Assembly: GCF_003325375.1 (NCBI RefSeq)
Contig: NZ_CP030862.1
Span: forward strand, 499,501-563,500
From: Streptomyces globosus
Lineage (GTDB): Bacteria > Actinomycetota > Actinomycetes > Streptomycetales > Streptomycetaceae
Length of the DNA: 64,000 nucleotides
Reading direction: 5' to 3'
The notes under the pieces were generated by a model, which was not told the DNA's origin, did not search any database, and saw nothing but the letters and a program-made list of their open reading frames with translations. A program made the translations under genes and the position numbers. Below, piece by piece: positions 6,665 through 16,245 of this stretch. Position 1 is the stretch's first letter. Each line of letters opens with the position of its first letter.

Positions 6665-8407
6665 GTGAAGCCGCTTCACCGTCACCTTGTCAACACCTCG
6701 CGCAAGGTCCTGTGTACGGCCGCGCTCGCGGCCAGTCTCACGACCGCCGCCGTCGTGACCAACCCGCCGACCGCCGATGCGGGCGAGTCCGAGCCCACCC
6801 CGGACAGCCCGCAGGCCACCGACCGCGGTGACGCCCGGCTCGACCTGCCGCAGGACGTCGCCGACCCGGCCGTGCCGCCGGCCGGCGGGGCGGTCGCGGG
6901 CGAGGGGGCCAGCGGGATACCCGCGACCGCCCTCGACGCGTACAAGCGCGCCGAGACGGCGGTCGCCGCCGCGCTGCCGAACTGCAAGCTGCCCTGGCAG
7001 CTGCTCGCCGGCATCGGCCGCGTGGAGTCCGTCCACGCCTCCGGGTACGGGCTCAAGGCCGACGGCTACACCGAGAAGCCGATCCGCGGCCCCCAGCTCA
7101 ACGGCCAGGGCTTCGCCGAGATCAAGGACACCGACAAGGGCGAGTACGACGGCGACACCGCGTACGACCGGGCCGTCGGCCCGATGCAGTTCATCCCCTC
7201 GACCTGGGCCACCTGGGGCGCCGACGGCAACGGCGACTCCAAGCGCGACCCGAACAACATCTACGACGCGGCGCTCGGCGCCGGGCTCTACCTGTGCGCC
7301 GGCGACCGCAAGCTCTCCGACCCGGCGCAGCTCGACCGCGCGATCCTCAGCTACAACAACTCGCGCGAGTACGTGAACACGGTGCTCGGCTACATGCGCC
7401 AGTACCAGAGCGGCGCGACCGAGGTCGCGAACCCGCCCGTCGGGACGTACCCGACGCCGACGACGCCGGTGCTCCCGACCCCGCGGCCCGCCACGCCGGC
7501 GAAGCCGTCGACGCCGGCGACCACGCCCGCCAAGCCGGCCCCGCAGCCAACTCCCGAGAAGCCGAAGCCCAAGCCGGAGCCGGAGAAGCCCGCGCCCGCG
7601 CAGCTGGCGAAGCTGGAGGCGGTCGACGGCGCCGCGCTGAAGGCGGAGGCCGGTACGGCGTTCACCGCGGTGCCGCGCGTCAAGGCGCTGCTCAGCGACG
7701 GCAAGCCGGCCGTCGGGCAGCACGTGCTGTTCGCCGTCGAGGAGGACACCACCGGCGGCACCCACTTCGGGACGGAGGGCCGCTCGCACCTCGTGGTCCA
7801 GACGGACGCGCAGGGCATCGCGGCCGCGCCGGGCCTCAAGGCCGGCCCGAAGGGCGGCACGTTCACACTGCGCGCCTCCGGCTACGACACCACCCGCCAG
7901 TTCACGGTGAACCTCGCCGGCACCGTCACCCCGAAGCCGGCCCCGGTCGCCGACCTGCTGGCGCGGACCGGTAAGGGCGCGGAGAAGCCGCTGGAGGTCG
8001 TCGCCGGGACGCCGCTGGAAGGCGTCCGGGTGAAGGCCACGGCAGCCGGCAAGCCGGTGGCCGGTACGCAGGCCACCGCCGAACTGGTCGAGAAGAACGA
8101 GGCCGGCGCGTGGGTGCCGGTGGACCCGGCGGAGGCGAAGGGCCCGTACTTCGAGGGCGCGAAGGAAGGCGAGAAGCTGTTCCGGGTGGAGCTCGACCCG
8201 TCGGATGCCGACGGTGTGATCGCGCTGCCCGAGCTGCTCACGGCCGACGTCGCCCCCGGCACCTACCACGTGCGGCTGACCACGAAGGAGAACGTGGTGC
8301 TGCTGCTGAAGCTGGAGGTGACTGCGAAGGCCGACTCCGGCGAGAGCCCGGAGCCGAAGGCCCCGGAGACTCCGAAGGCCCCGGCGGCGGCCTCCGCCCG
8401 GCGGTAG
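6665..8407 (+). CDS. Secreted lytic murein transglycosylase with C-terminal Ig-like region
   Basis: 580 residues from the GTG at 6665, with GGGGGA about 12 bp upstream; an in-frame ATG at 6602 would add 21 residues unlike a signal peptide. The signal region is residues 12-39 (basic TSRK, then a hydrophobic run to TADAGES). The MltB-type transglycosylase domain spans about 88-265: GRVES carries the catalytic Glu121, followed by AVGPMQFIPSTW and SYNNS. A Pro/Thr/Lys-rich linker (about 275-330) leads to two beta-sandwich-like segments (about 335-560). It cleaves the MurNAc-GlcNAc bond of peptidoglycan outside the membrane, with the tail probably holding it at the wall. Confidence 0.9.
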   Translation: MKPLHRHLVNTSRKVLCTAALAASLTTAAVVTNPPTADAGESEPTPDSPQATDRGDARLDLPQDVADPAVPPAGGAVAGEGASGIPATALDAYKRAETAVAAALPNCKLPWQLLAGIGRVESVHASGYGLKADGYTEKPIRGPQLNGQGFAEIKDTDKGEYDGDTAYDRAVGPMQFIPSTWATWGADGNGDSKRDPNNIYDAALGAGLYLCAGDRKLSDPAQLDRAILSYNNSREYVNTVLGYMRQYQSGATEVANPPVGTYPTPTTPVLPTPRPATPAKPSTPATTPAKPAPQPTPEKPKPKPEPEKPAPAQLAKLEAVDGAALKAEAGTAFTAVPRVKALLSDGKPAVGQHVLFAVEEDTTGGTHFGTEGRSHLVVQTDAQGIAAAPGLKAGPKGGTFTLRASGYDTTRQFTVNLAGTVTPKPAPVADLLARTGKGAEKPLEVVAGTPLEGVRVKATAAGKPVAGTQATAELVEKNEAGAWVPVDPAEAKGPYFEGAKEGEKLFRVELDPSDADGVIALPELLTADVAPGTYHVRLTTKENVVLLLKLEVTAKADSGESPEPKAPETPKAPAAASARR

Positions 8408-8433
8408 GCGGATCGCAGGACCGCAGGACCAGA

Positions 8434-8478
8434 GGCGGCCGCCCGGCACCGTTCCCGTGACGGTGGCGGGCGGCCGCC
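8434..8478 (+). terminator. Hairpin terminator after the transglycosylase gene
   Basis: GGCGGCCGCCCG (8434-8445) pairs perfectly with CGGGCGGCCGCC (8467-8478), with an inner CACCG/CGGTG, and is followed by GTTTCG. It lies 27 bp after the stop. Confidence 0.75.
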
Positions 8479-8522
8479 GTTTCGCTTCCCCCTGCCGAGC
8501 CCCGATCGGGCCGGGAAAAGGC

Positions 8523-8566
8523 AGGAGCCCTGCCTCCTCCGCTCGTGCGGAGGAGGCAGGGCTCCT
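8523..8566 (-). terminator. Strong terminator of the cold-shock gene
   Basis: A perfect 20-bp stem (8523-8542 with 8547-8566, loop TCGT). Read on the minus strand it is followed by GCCTTTTCC, a short T-run, and lies 40 bp past the csp stop. Confidence 0.85.
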
Positions 8567-8605
8567 TGGGTGGTGCTTTCCAACCGCGATGGTTGGCCCC
8601 GGGCA

Positions 8606-8809
8606 TTAGGCCGGGGTGACGTTCTCCGCCTGCGGGCCCTTCGGACCCTGGGTGACGTCGAAGTTCACGGTCTGGTTCTCCTCGAGGGAGCGGAAGCCAG
8701 ACGCGTTGATCGCGGAGTAGTGGACGAAGACATCCGGGCCGCCGCCGTCCTGGGCGATGAAGCCGAAGCCCTTTTCAGCGTTGAACCACTTCACGGTTCC
8801 GGTAGCCAT
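8606..8809 (-). CDS. Cold-shock protein, CspA family
   Basis: 67 residues, the usual CSD length. The ATG at 8809 has AGGAGG 6 bp upstream; an ATG 21 bp further up is not needed. RNP-1 (KGFGFI, residues 14-19) and RNP-2 (VFVHY, 27-31) are intact, as is [10 protein letters not shown] at the N-terminus. It binds single-stranded RNA or DNA and acts as an RNA chaperone in the cytoplasm. It stands alone, divergent from mqnA, with a long leader as is common for these genes. Confidence 0.97.
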   Translation of the reverse strand: MATGTVKWFNAEKGFGFIAQDGGGPDVFVHYSAINASGFRSLEENQTVNFDVTQGPKGPQAENVTPA

Positions 8810-9897
<1,088 letters not shown>

Positions 9898-10229
9898 TCA
9901 GGCGGTGTGATCGATTTCCGGGCGGTTGCCCCGGTTCCGCTCCCGTTCCGCTCCGGTCCTCGCGACGGGTGCGGTCGGCGATCTCCGCGGCGTGATCCGT
10001 TTATCGGGAATTCGTCCTTCATTCATGCGGTGTGCGCCCGCCCCGTTTATCCGCGCCCTCCCCGCCCCCCACGGGGAATACCGTCCCCGCCCGCCGGCCC
10101 CGAGCGCGCCGGATCCGCCCCGACGGGCGCCCGGCCCGCCTAAGGTGGCGGCTGGCGATCAGCACACGGTGATCAGCCCGCGCAGCGAGCAGAGGGGCCC
10201 CGGGGGGCCCGGACCACGGGGGAGGGGAC
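9898..10229. other. Spacer before the protein kinase gene
   Basis: No gene is evident. TAAGGT (10141-10146) could serve as a -10 about 85 bp before the kinase start, and GGAGGGG at 10221 is the kinase ribosome-binding site. No repeat or strong hairpin was found. Confidence 0.4.
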
Positions 10230-11993
10230 GTGTTGCAGCCGCTCGAAGCCGGCGAACCGCGGACCATCGGCGCGTACCGGCTGCTGGGGCGGCTCGGGGC
10301 GGGCGGCATGGGGCGCGTCTACCTGGGCCGCAGCGGGGGCGGCCGTACGGTCGCCGTCAAGGTCGTGCACCCGCACTTCGCCGCCGACGCCGAGTTCCGC
10401 GCCCGGTTCCGCCGCGAGGTCGAGGCCGCCCGCCGGGTCGGCGGCGAGTGGACCGCGCCCGTCCTCGACGCCGACCCCGACGCGCCGGTGCCGTGGGTGG
10501 CCACCGGGTACGTCGCCGGGCCGTCCCTCGGCGCGGCGGTCGCCGCGCACGGGCCGCTGCCCGAGCCGGCCGTGCGCGCCCTCGGCGAGGGCCTGGCCCG
10601 CGCCCTGTCCGCCGTCCACGCGCTGGGCCTCGTCCACCGGGACGTGAAGCCGTCGAACGTGATGCTCACCCCCGACGGCCCCCGCCTGATCGACTTCGGC
10701 ATCGCGCGGGCCACGGACGGCACCGCCTCCCTCACCTCCACCGGGGTCTCCGTCGGCTCGCCCGGCTACATGTCCCCCGAGCAGATCCTCGGCCGCGGTG
10801 TCACCGGCGCCTCCGACGTCTTCTCCCTCGGCGCGGTGCTGGCGTTCGCCGCGTCGGGCCGGCCCCCGTTCAGCGGGGACCACTCGGCGACTCTCCTCTA
10901 CAAGGTGGTGCACGAGCCGCCGGACCTCGACGCCGTCCCGGTCGGCCCGCTGCGCGACCTGGTCGCCGCGTGCCTGGCGAAGGACGCCGCGGCCCGGCCC
11001 GCACCGCAGGCCGTCGCGGACGCGTTCGACGGGGCGCTGCTCGCCCCCGGGCGGCTCCCCGCGGCCGTGCTGGAGGACGCGAGCCGGGCGGCCGTCGCCC
11101 TGCTCGACCTGGAGGCCGGGGAGCCCGGCCCGCAGCAGGAGGCCGCCTCGGGCCCGGTCCCCTTCACCACGCCCGCGTACGGGGCCGCCGCCGGTGCCTT
11201 CGGGGCGCCCGACCCCTCGTACGGCGGCCCGGCCGGCCCCGGGTACGACGCGCCGGCGGGCCCGTACGGTGCGCCGACGCAGACCGCGGGCGGCGCCCTG
11301 CCCGGGCCGCGCGCCGCCGGCTCCGGGGCCGCCGGCTCCGCTACGGGCGGTGCCGGTGCCGGTGCCGGTGCCGGCGCCGGCGCGGGCGGAGAGGGCAGCG
11401 GCCGGGCCGCCGGGCGCAGCCTTGCCTTCACGGCGGCCGGGCGGCGCGTCAGCTGCACCGTGGTCCTCGCCGCGGCCGCCTTCGTCTCGGCGCTCTCCGG
11501 CGGCCTGTACGGGCTGGGGCTCCTCCCCGGCACCGGCGGCAGCGGCCGGGACGCGGGCGCCCGCCCGCCGTCGGCCTCGGGCGAGGGCCCCGCCTCGCCC
11601 GCCACGCCCGGCCCGTCTGCGCCGAAGGCGCGCGCCGACGTCCCCAAGGAGCTGGTCGGGACCTGGAAGGGCACGGTGACCACGGCCCGCATGGGCGTCC
11701 CCGCCGAGTTCGAGATCACCATCAGGGCGGGCCGCACCGGGGAGGTCGTCGGCCGGGACAAGTCGGTGCTGCCGCTGCTCGGCACGGACTGCAGCGGCGA
11801 CTGGAAGCTGGTCTCCGCGACCGACCGCTCGCTGGTCCTCGACACGTCGGGCGGCCCCAACCCGGCTCCCGGCATCTGCTCGAACGGCTCCTCCGACGAG
11901 CGCTTCTCCCTCAACGACAACGGCACCCTGCACTACAAGTCGGGCGACGCGGCCGCCGGAAACCCCGAGGGGGACCTGACCCGCATCCGGTGA
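10230..11993 (+). CDS. Membrane-anchored Ser/Thr protein kinase (PknB type)
   Basis: 587 residues; the GTG at 10230 follows GGAGGGG. Kinase domain at about 15-275: glycine loop GRLGAGGMGRVYLG (20-33), Lys44, HRDVKPSN with catalytic Asp138, DFG 155-157 and GYMSPEQ. A long Gly/Ala/Pro linker (about 285-400) leads to one membrane helix (about 407-432, TVVLAAAAFVSALSGGLYGLG), placing about 150 residues outside the cell. That outer part has a GTWKGTV strand and two Cys (TDCSGDW, GICSNGS) and is not a PASTA domain. It phosphorylates cytosolic proteins in response to an unknown outer signal. Confidence 0.92.
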   Translation: MLQPLEAGEPRTIGAYRLLGRLGAGGMGRVYLGRSGGGRTVAVKVVHPHFAADAEFRARFRREVEAARRVGGEWTAPVLDADPDAPVPWVATGYVAGPSLGAAVAAHGPLPEPAVRALGEGLARALSAVHALGLVHRDVKPSNVMLTPDGPRLIDFGIARATDGTASLTSTGVSVGSPGYMSPEQILGRGVTGASDVFSLGAVLAFAASGRPPFSGDHSATLLYKVVHEPPDLDAVPVGPLRDLVAACLAKDAAARPAPQAVADAFDGALLAPGRLPAAVLEDASRAAVALLDLEAGEPGPQQEAASGPVPFTTPAYGAAAGAFGAPDPSYGGPAGPGYDAPAGPYGAPTQTAGGALPGPRAAGSGAAGSATGGAGAGAGAGAGAGGEGSGRAAGRSLAFTAAGRRVSCTVVLAAAAFVSALSGGLYGLGLLPGTGGSGRDAGARPPSASGEGPASPATPGPSAPKARADVPKELVGTWKGTVTTARMGVPAEFEITIRAGRTGEVVGRDKSVLPLLGTDCSGDWKLVSATDRSLVLDTSGGPNPAPGICSNGSSDERFSLNDNGTLHYKSGDAAAGNPEGDLTRIR

Positions 11994-12067
11994 TTTCCCG
12001 GTCCGGGCCCTGGCGTAGGCTGGATCGGTCCGGACCTCTTGACACACCGCCGAAGGGTGACGCACCG
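11994..12067 (+). promoter_or_regulatory. Possible promoter of mqnC
   Basis: TAGGCT at 12017-12022 is a typical Streptomyces -10, 46 bp before the GTG of mqnC; no clear -35 was found. GAAGGG about 12 bp upstream of the start is the likely ribosome-binding site. Confidence 0.4.
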
Positions 12068-13267
12068 GTGACCGACCAGGCCGCTCTCCAGTCTGTCCTC
12101 GACCGCGCCGCCGAGGGGGGCCGGATCTCCGCGGAGGAGGCGCTCGACCTCTACCGGCACGCCCCCCTGCACGCCCTCGGCTCGGCCGCCGACGCCGCGC
12201 GCCGCCGCCGCTACGCGGGCACGGAGCACATCGCGACGTACATCATCGAGCGGAACATCAACTACACCAACGTCTGTGTGACGGCCTGCAAGTTCTGCGC
12301 CTTCTACGCGGCCCCGAAGGACACGCGGAAGGGCTGGACCCGCGACCTCGACGACATCCTGCGCCGCTGCGCGGAGACCGTGGAGCTCGGCGGCACGCAG
12401 ATCATGTTCCAGGGCGGCCACCACCCGGACTTCGGCGTGGAGTACTACGAGGAGCACTTCTCCGCGATCAAGAAGGCGTTCCCGCAGCTGGTCATCCACT
12501 CCCTCGGCGCGTCCGAGGTCGAGCACATGGCCCGCATCTCGGGGGTCGGCGCCGAGGAGGCCATCCGCCGCATCCACGCGGCCGGCCTGGACTCCTTCGC
12601 GGGCGCCGGAGCCGAGCTGCTGCCGGCGCGGCCCCGCAAGGCCATCGCCCCGCTGAAGGAGTCCGGCGAGCGCTGGCTGGAGATCATGGAGCTGGCGCAC
12701 ACCCTGGGCGTCGAGTCCACCTCCACCATGCTGATGGGCACCGGCGAGACCAACGCCGAGCGGATCGAGCACCTGCGGATGATCCGCGACGTGCAGGACC
12801 GGACGGGCGGCTTCCGGGCGTTCATCCCGTACACGTACCAGCCGGAGAACAACCACCTCAAGGGCCGCACCCAGGCGACCGTCTTCGAGTACCTGCGGAT
12901 GATCGCGGTCGCGCGCCTCTTCCTCGACAATGTCGCGCACATCCAGGGCTCCTGGCTGACGGTCGGCAAGGAGGCCGGACAGCTGTCACTGCACTACGGC
13001 GCGGACGACCTCGGCTCGATCATGCTGGAGGAGAACGTCGTCTCCTCGGCGGGCGCCAGGCACCGCTCCAACCGGCACGAGATCATCGACCTGATCCGCA
13101 AGGCGGGCCGCGTCCCCGCCCAGCGCGCCACGACGTACGAGCACCTCGCGGTGCACACGGACCCGGCGGACGACCCGGTCGACCACCGCGTCGTCTCGCA
13201 CATCTCGTCCGTCGCGATCGAGGGCGGCACCGCCCACCCCGAGCTGAAGCTCATCCCCGCCGAGTGA
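12068..13267 (+). CDS. mqnC: Cyclic dehypoxanthine futalosine synthase, radical SAM
   Basis: 399 residues. The GTG at 12068 fits the family N-terminus (MTDQAALQSVLDRAAEGGRI). The radical-SAM cluster ligands are Cys70, Cys74 and Cys77 (CVTACKFC), followed by GGTQIMFQGGHHPDFG and the C-terminal NNHLKGRTQAT typical of MqnC and its MqnE/CofG relatives. It closes the dehypoxanthine futalosine ring with a 5'-deoxyadenosyl radical in menaquinone synthesis. A degenerate amidohydrolase gene follows after 7 bp and is probably translated from the same mRNA. Confidence 0.95.
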   Translation: MTDQAALQSVLDRAAEGGRISAEEALDLYRHAPLHALGSAADAARRRRYAGTEHIATYIIERNINYTNVCVTACKFCAFYAAPKDTRKGWTRDLDDILRRCAETVELGGTQIMFQGGHHPDFGVEYYEEHFSAIKKAFPQLVIHSLGASEVEHMARISGVGAEEAIRRIHAAGLDSFAGAGAELLPARPRKAIAPLKESGERWLEIMELAHTLGVESTSTMLMGTGETNAERIEHLRMIRDVQDRTGGFRAFIPYTYQPENNHLKGRTQATVFEYLRMIAVARLFLDNVAHIQGSWLTVGKEAGQLSLHYGADDLGSIMLEENVVSSAGARHRSNRHEIIDLIRKAGRVPAQRATTYEHLAVHTDPADDPVDHRVVSHISSVAIEGGTAHPELKLIPAE

Positions 13268-13274
13268 TGCGGCC

Positions 13275-13955
13275 GTGCTGACGCTGCACTGCGCCGACGT
13301 CCTCCTCACCGGGCGCGGGGCCGAGCCGCTGCCCGGCGGGGCGGTCCTCGTCGACGGCGGGCGGATCACCGCGGTCGGCCCGTACGAGGAGTTCGGCGCG
13401 CGCGCCCCGCAGGCGCGGGTGCGGCGCTGGCCCGGCCTGCTCACCCCGGGGCTCGTGGTGCACGGGGCGCGGGAGCTGCTGGAGGAGGCGTACTACCCGG
13501 ACGGGCAGTTCGAGGCGGACCGGCTCGGCACCGAGCCGATCACCGGCGCCGCGGAGCTGGCCGCGCTGGCGCTGACGGAGGCCCGCCGCGGCAACAGCGC
13601 GCGGCGCGCCACGCAGAGGCTGCTGGCCCGCGGGGTCGTGGCGGTGTCGGGGCGGCTGACGGTCCCGGCGGTGCGGACGGCGGTGGCCCGCTCGGGCCTG
13701 GAACTGCTGCCTCCGGCCGCGGGCGAAGGGGCGCCCGGGGCGCCCGGTGCGGCGCCCGGGGTGCGCCGGGCGGTGCCGGCGGATCCGTTCGAGGGCCCGG
13801 CCGATGTCCGGGACGCCTTCCACGGGGTCGTGGCGGCCGGCGGGCCCACCCGGTTCGCGGTGTTCGCTGCCGCGGCCGGGTCCCTGCGCGAGGCGGGGTC
13901 CGCGGAGTGCGTGGCCACCGTCATCGGCGGACGGCTGCTGCACCGCCGGCGCTGA
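13275..13955 (+). CDS. Amidohydrolase-like protein lacking the catalytic barrel
   Basis: 226 residues; the GTG at 13275 follows the mqnC stop by 7 bp with no clear Shine-Dalgarno, so translation is probably coupled. The first 60 residues match the small composite beta-domain of amidohydrolases (imidazolonepropionase/guanine-deaminase type): LHCADVLLTG, GGAVLVDGGRITAVGPYEEF. Where active enzymes have PGFVDAHTH, this one has TPGLVVHGARELLEEAYYPDG, so the HxH metal site is absent. About 120 residues of helical sequence follow, with no later metal ligands recognisable, and the end GGRLLHRR resembles the closing composite strand. It may be a non-enzymatic relic linked to futalosine metabolism. Confidence 0.7.
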   Translation: MLTLHCADVLLTGRGAEPLPGGAVLVDGGRITAVGPYEEFGARAPQARVRRWPGLLTPGLVVHGARELLEEAYYPDGQFEADRLGTEPITGAAELAALALTEARRGNSARRATQRLLARGVVAVSGRLTVPAVRTAVARSGLELLPPAAGEGAPGAPGAAPGVRRAVPADPFEGPADVRDAFHGVVAAGGPTRFAVFAAAAGSLREAGSAECVATVIGGRLLHRRR

Positions 13956-14226
13956 GCGTCCCCTCCTGGCGGGCCAGGGCGGCCAGCAGGCACGCCTGGA
14001 GGCGGCTGATCCCGCCCAGCTTGGCCCGTATGTTGTGGACGTGGAACTTCACCGTGCTGACGGACAGGTGGAGTTCGCGGGCGAGCTCGGCGTTCGACGC
14101 GCCGGTCGCCAGGCACAGGAAGACGGCCGACTCCTGCTCGGTCAGCTGGACCTCGGAGCGGCGGGCCGTCGTCTCCCTCCCGTACGCCGGGAACCAGGCC
14201 GGGACGCTGAAGCTGACGACACGCAC
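13921..14226 (-). CDS. Stand-alone LuxR-type HTH protein
   Basis: 101 residues. The GTG at 14226 has AGGAG about 9 bp upstream on its strand. Residues about 28-90 form a LuxR/GerE HTH: LTEQESAVFLCLATGASNAELARELHLSVSTVKFHVHNIRAKLG. There is no receiver or ligand domain, only about 27 N-terminal residues. Its 3' end overlaps the end of the convergent gene (stop 13955) by 35 bp. It is probably a DNA-binding regulator, perhaps constitutively active or acting with a partner. The target is unknown. Confidence 0.8.
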   Translation of the reverse strand: MRVVSFSVPAWFPAYGRETTARRSEVQLTEQESAVFLCLATGASNAELARELHLSVSTVKFHVHNIRAKLGGISRLQACLLAALARQEGTLSAGGAAAVRR

Positions 14227-14288
14227 GTTTCCACTCCTCGCCCCCGGCCGTCACGGCCCGGACGGTCGACTCACCGGATCTCCCTGCT

Positions 14289-15260
14289 CTAAGGGACGGC
14301 GGGACCGGACAAGTAGGTTCCGTTCTCGGTGTACGGCCATGCGTTCGCGACGCAGCCGAACAGCCCCCTGATCTGCTGCATCATCGCCGGCGCAGGCTTG
14401 CCGGGGGCCGGGCAGGACTCGTGCCCGCGGCCCAGCTCGTGCCCCACCTCGTGGTTGACGATCAGCGCCCGGTACTCCTCCACCGGGCCCTTGAACTGCG
14501 GCGAACCCTCCTGCCAGCGCTTGAGGTTGACGACGACGTCGTGTCCGGCGCGGCAGTTCGTCTCGCCGACGAGCTCCGGGGTGACGACCTCGCACAGCCG
14601 GTCGGTGGTCTTCGGGGTGGCGATCTTCACGGTGAAGTCCACCGGCTGTCCGGCGCCGACGAGCTGGAAGCCGTACGCGGGGTCCCGGATCCAGCCGCGC
14701 TTGTCGCCGAGTATCGCCTCGACGGCCTGCGCGGCGGTGTTCGGGTCGATGCCGCTGCCGCCCTCGACCTCGACGCGCCAGCGGCGGGCGGGGCCCTTGC
14801 CCTGCGGCTGCCCCGTGCGGGTGGAGGGGGTGAAGACGCCGTCTCCGGAGGTCGGGACGGCACCGGCCTTCCCGGAGGGCTGCGGCGAGGGGGAGGAGGA
14901 GGGCGAGGGGGATGCGGCGGGGCTGCGGCCGCCGGAGCCGGAGGAGCGGGAGGCGCCGCCGTCCTCGGTGTGGGTGGAGGTGTCGGGTTCGCCGGAGGCC
15001 TTGGCCGCGGCGCCCCGCCCGTTCGCGACGGCCGCCGTCTCCGGCGACGGCCAGGCGGTCCACAGGGCGGCCGCGGCGGCGACGGAGGAAGCCGAGACGA
15101 GGAGGGTGCGGCGGAGCCGCCTGCGCCGCTCGGCGCGGCGGCGGGCGCGCGGCCCGCGGGGTGCGGATGCTGCCGCGGAGGTGCGGCGTCGGGTGGTGGT
15201 GCGGCCCGTGGCGCTGCGGCCTGCCGGCATGCTGAAGCCCTTTGCTCGCGGCTGCCGCAT
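14289..15260 (-). CDS. DUF3152 protein with metzincin-like zinc motif, membrane-anchored or secreted
   Basis: 323 residues from the ATG at 15260; an ATG at 15230 with AAAGGG upstream is an alternative, 10 residues shorter. A strongly basic N-terminus (RRRAERRRRLRR) precedes a hydrophobic helix (about residues 52-72, TLLVSASSVAAAAALWTAW), then a Ser/Pro/Gly-rich spacer. The C-terminal 180 residues hold the DUF3152 region with NHEVGHELGRGHESC, an HExxHxxGxxH zinc signature like that of metzincin peptidases. Cys pairs (DRLCEV, TNCRAG, ESCPAP, FGCVAN) suggest disulfides outside the cell. Proteolytic activity is inferred, not known. Confidence 0.85.
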   Translation of the reverse strand: MRQPRAKGFSMPAGRSATGRTTTRRRTSAAASAPRGPRARRRAERRRRLRRTLLVSASSVAAAAALWTAWPSPETAAVANGRGAAAKASGEPDTSTHTEDGGASRSSGSGGRSPAASPSPSSSPSPQPSGKAGAVPTSGDGVFTPSTRTGQPQGKGPARRWRVEVEGGSGIDPNTAAQAVEAILGDKRGWIRDPAYGFQLVGAGQPVDFTVKIATPKTTDRLCEVVTPELVGETNCRAGHDVVVNLKRWQEGSPQFKGPVEEYRALIVNHEVGHELGRGHESCPAPGKPAPAMMQQIRGLFGCVANAWPYTENGTYLSGPAVP

Positions 15261-15508
15261 GGTTTCCGGGCCGCGCGGGGCGGCCGGGGAACCGCGGGTG
15301 GTGACCGTCACCGGGCCGCGCCGCCCCAGTAAACCCTGCCGCACCGCCTGCGCGTAACTGTCCTCGGGGCCAGTACGTGCCGGTAACGCCGGGGTGCCGG
15401 CGGACAATCGGCCCGCACCCGGGGCGCGGGGCCGGCAGGCCGGCCGCCGGCCGCCGGGCGCGGGGGTGGCCCCGCCGCGGCGGGGGCGGGCGGCCTGAGA
15501 GGATGGGG

Positions 15509-15520
15509 GAGTACGTACTC
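15509..15520. promoter_or_regulatory. 12-bp palindrome before menG
   Basis: GAGTACGTACTC is perfectly symmetrical and lies 25 bp before the GTG of the methyltransferase gene, just upstream of the GAGGGG ribosome-binding site. A 12-bp palindrome can arise by chance in a window this size, so only its position makes it notable. The rest of 15261-15508, the divergent spacer to the DUF3152 gene, shows nothing clear. Confidence 0.3.
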
Positions 15521-15545
15521 CGGACCATCTGAGGGGCCCACGCCA

Positions 15546-16238
15546 GTGACCCGCGCATCCCTGGACAAGCAGCCGCACGAAGTCGCCTCCATGTTCGACG
15601 GGGTCGCGGCGAACTACGACCTCACCAACGACGTGCTCTCCCTCGGACAGGCCCGCCTCTGGCGCAGGGAGGTCGCCCGGGCGGTCGCCGCCCGCCCCGG
15701 CCAGAAGGTGCTCGACCTCGCCGCCGGAACCGCGACGTCCTCCCTGCCGTTCGCCGCGACCGGTGCGTACGTCGTCCCCTGCGACTTCTCCCTCGGCATG
15801 CTCCGCGAGGGCAAGAAGCGCCACGCCTGGCTGCCGCTGACCGCGGGCGACGCCACCCGGCTGCCCTTCGCCGACGGTGTCTTCGACACGGTGACGATCT
15901 CCTTCGGGCTGCGCAACGTCCAGGACACCGAGGGCGCGCTCCGCGAGATGTACCGGGTGACCCGGCGCGGCGGGCAGGTCGTCATCTGCGAGTTCTCCCA
16001 GCCGACGTGGGCGCCCTTCCGCACCGTGTACACGGAGTACCTGATGCGCGCGCTGCCGCCGGTCGCGCGGGCCGTGTCCTCCAACCCCGACGCGTACGTG
16101 TACCTCGCGGAGTCGATCCGCGAGTGGCCCGAGCAGCCCGCGCTGGCGGCGCTGCTGCAGAAGGCCGGCTGGTCCCGGGTGGCCTGGCGCAACCTCAGCG
16201 GCGGCATCGTCGCCCTGCACCGCGGCTTCAAGGCCTGA
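15546..16238 (+). CDS. menG: Demethylmenaquinone methyltransferase (UbiE/MenG)
   Basis: 230 residues; the GTG at 15546 has GAGGGG 8 bp upstream. The Ubie methyltransferase pattern is complete: [17 protein letters not shown] near the N-terminus, SAM motif [12 protein letters not shown] (about 54-65), [25 protein letters not shown] and the C-terminal [15 protein letters not shown]. It C-methylates demethylmenaquinone at the membrane surface, the last step of menaquinone synthesis. glsA follows after 7 bp on the same strand. Confidence 0.95.
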   Translation: MTRASLDKQPHEVASMFDGVAANYDLTNDVLSLGQARLWRREVARAVAARPGQKVLDLAAGTATSSLPFAATGAYVVPCDFSLGMLREGKKRHAWLPLTAGDATRLPFADGVFDTVTISFGLRNVQDTEGALREMYRVTRRGGQVVICEFSQPTWAPFRTVYTEYLMRALPPVARAVSSNPDAYVYLAESIREWPEQPALAALLQKAGWSRVAWRNLSGGIVALHRGFKA

Positions 16239-16245
16239 GCGGGCG

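Noticed and set aside
9926..12067. Upstream extension of the mqnC frame covering the kinase gene
   Set aside because: The real start is the GTG at 12068, where the MqnC family begins. The extension is Arg/Gly/Pro-rich shadow of the kinase gene.
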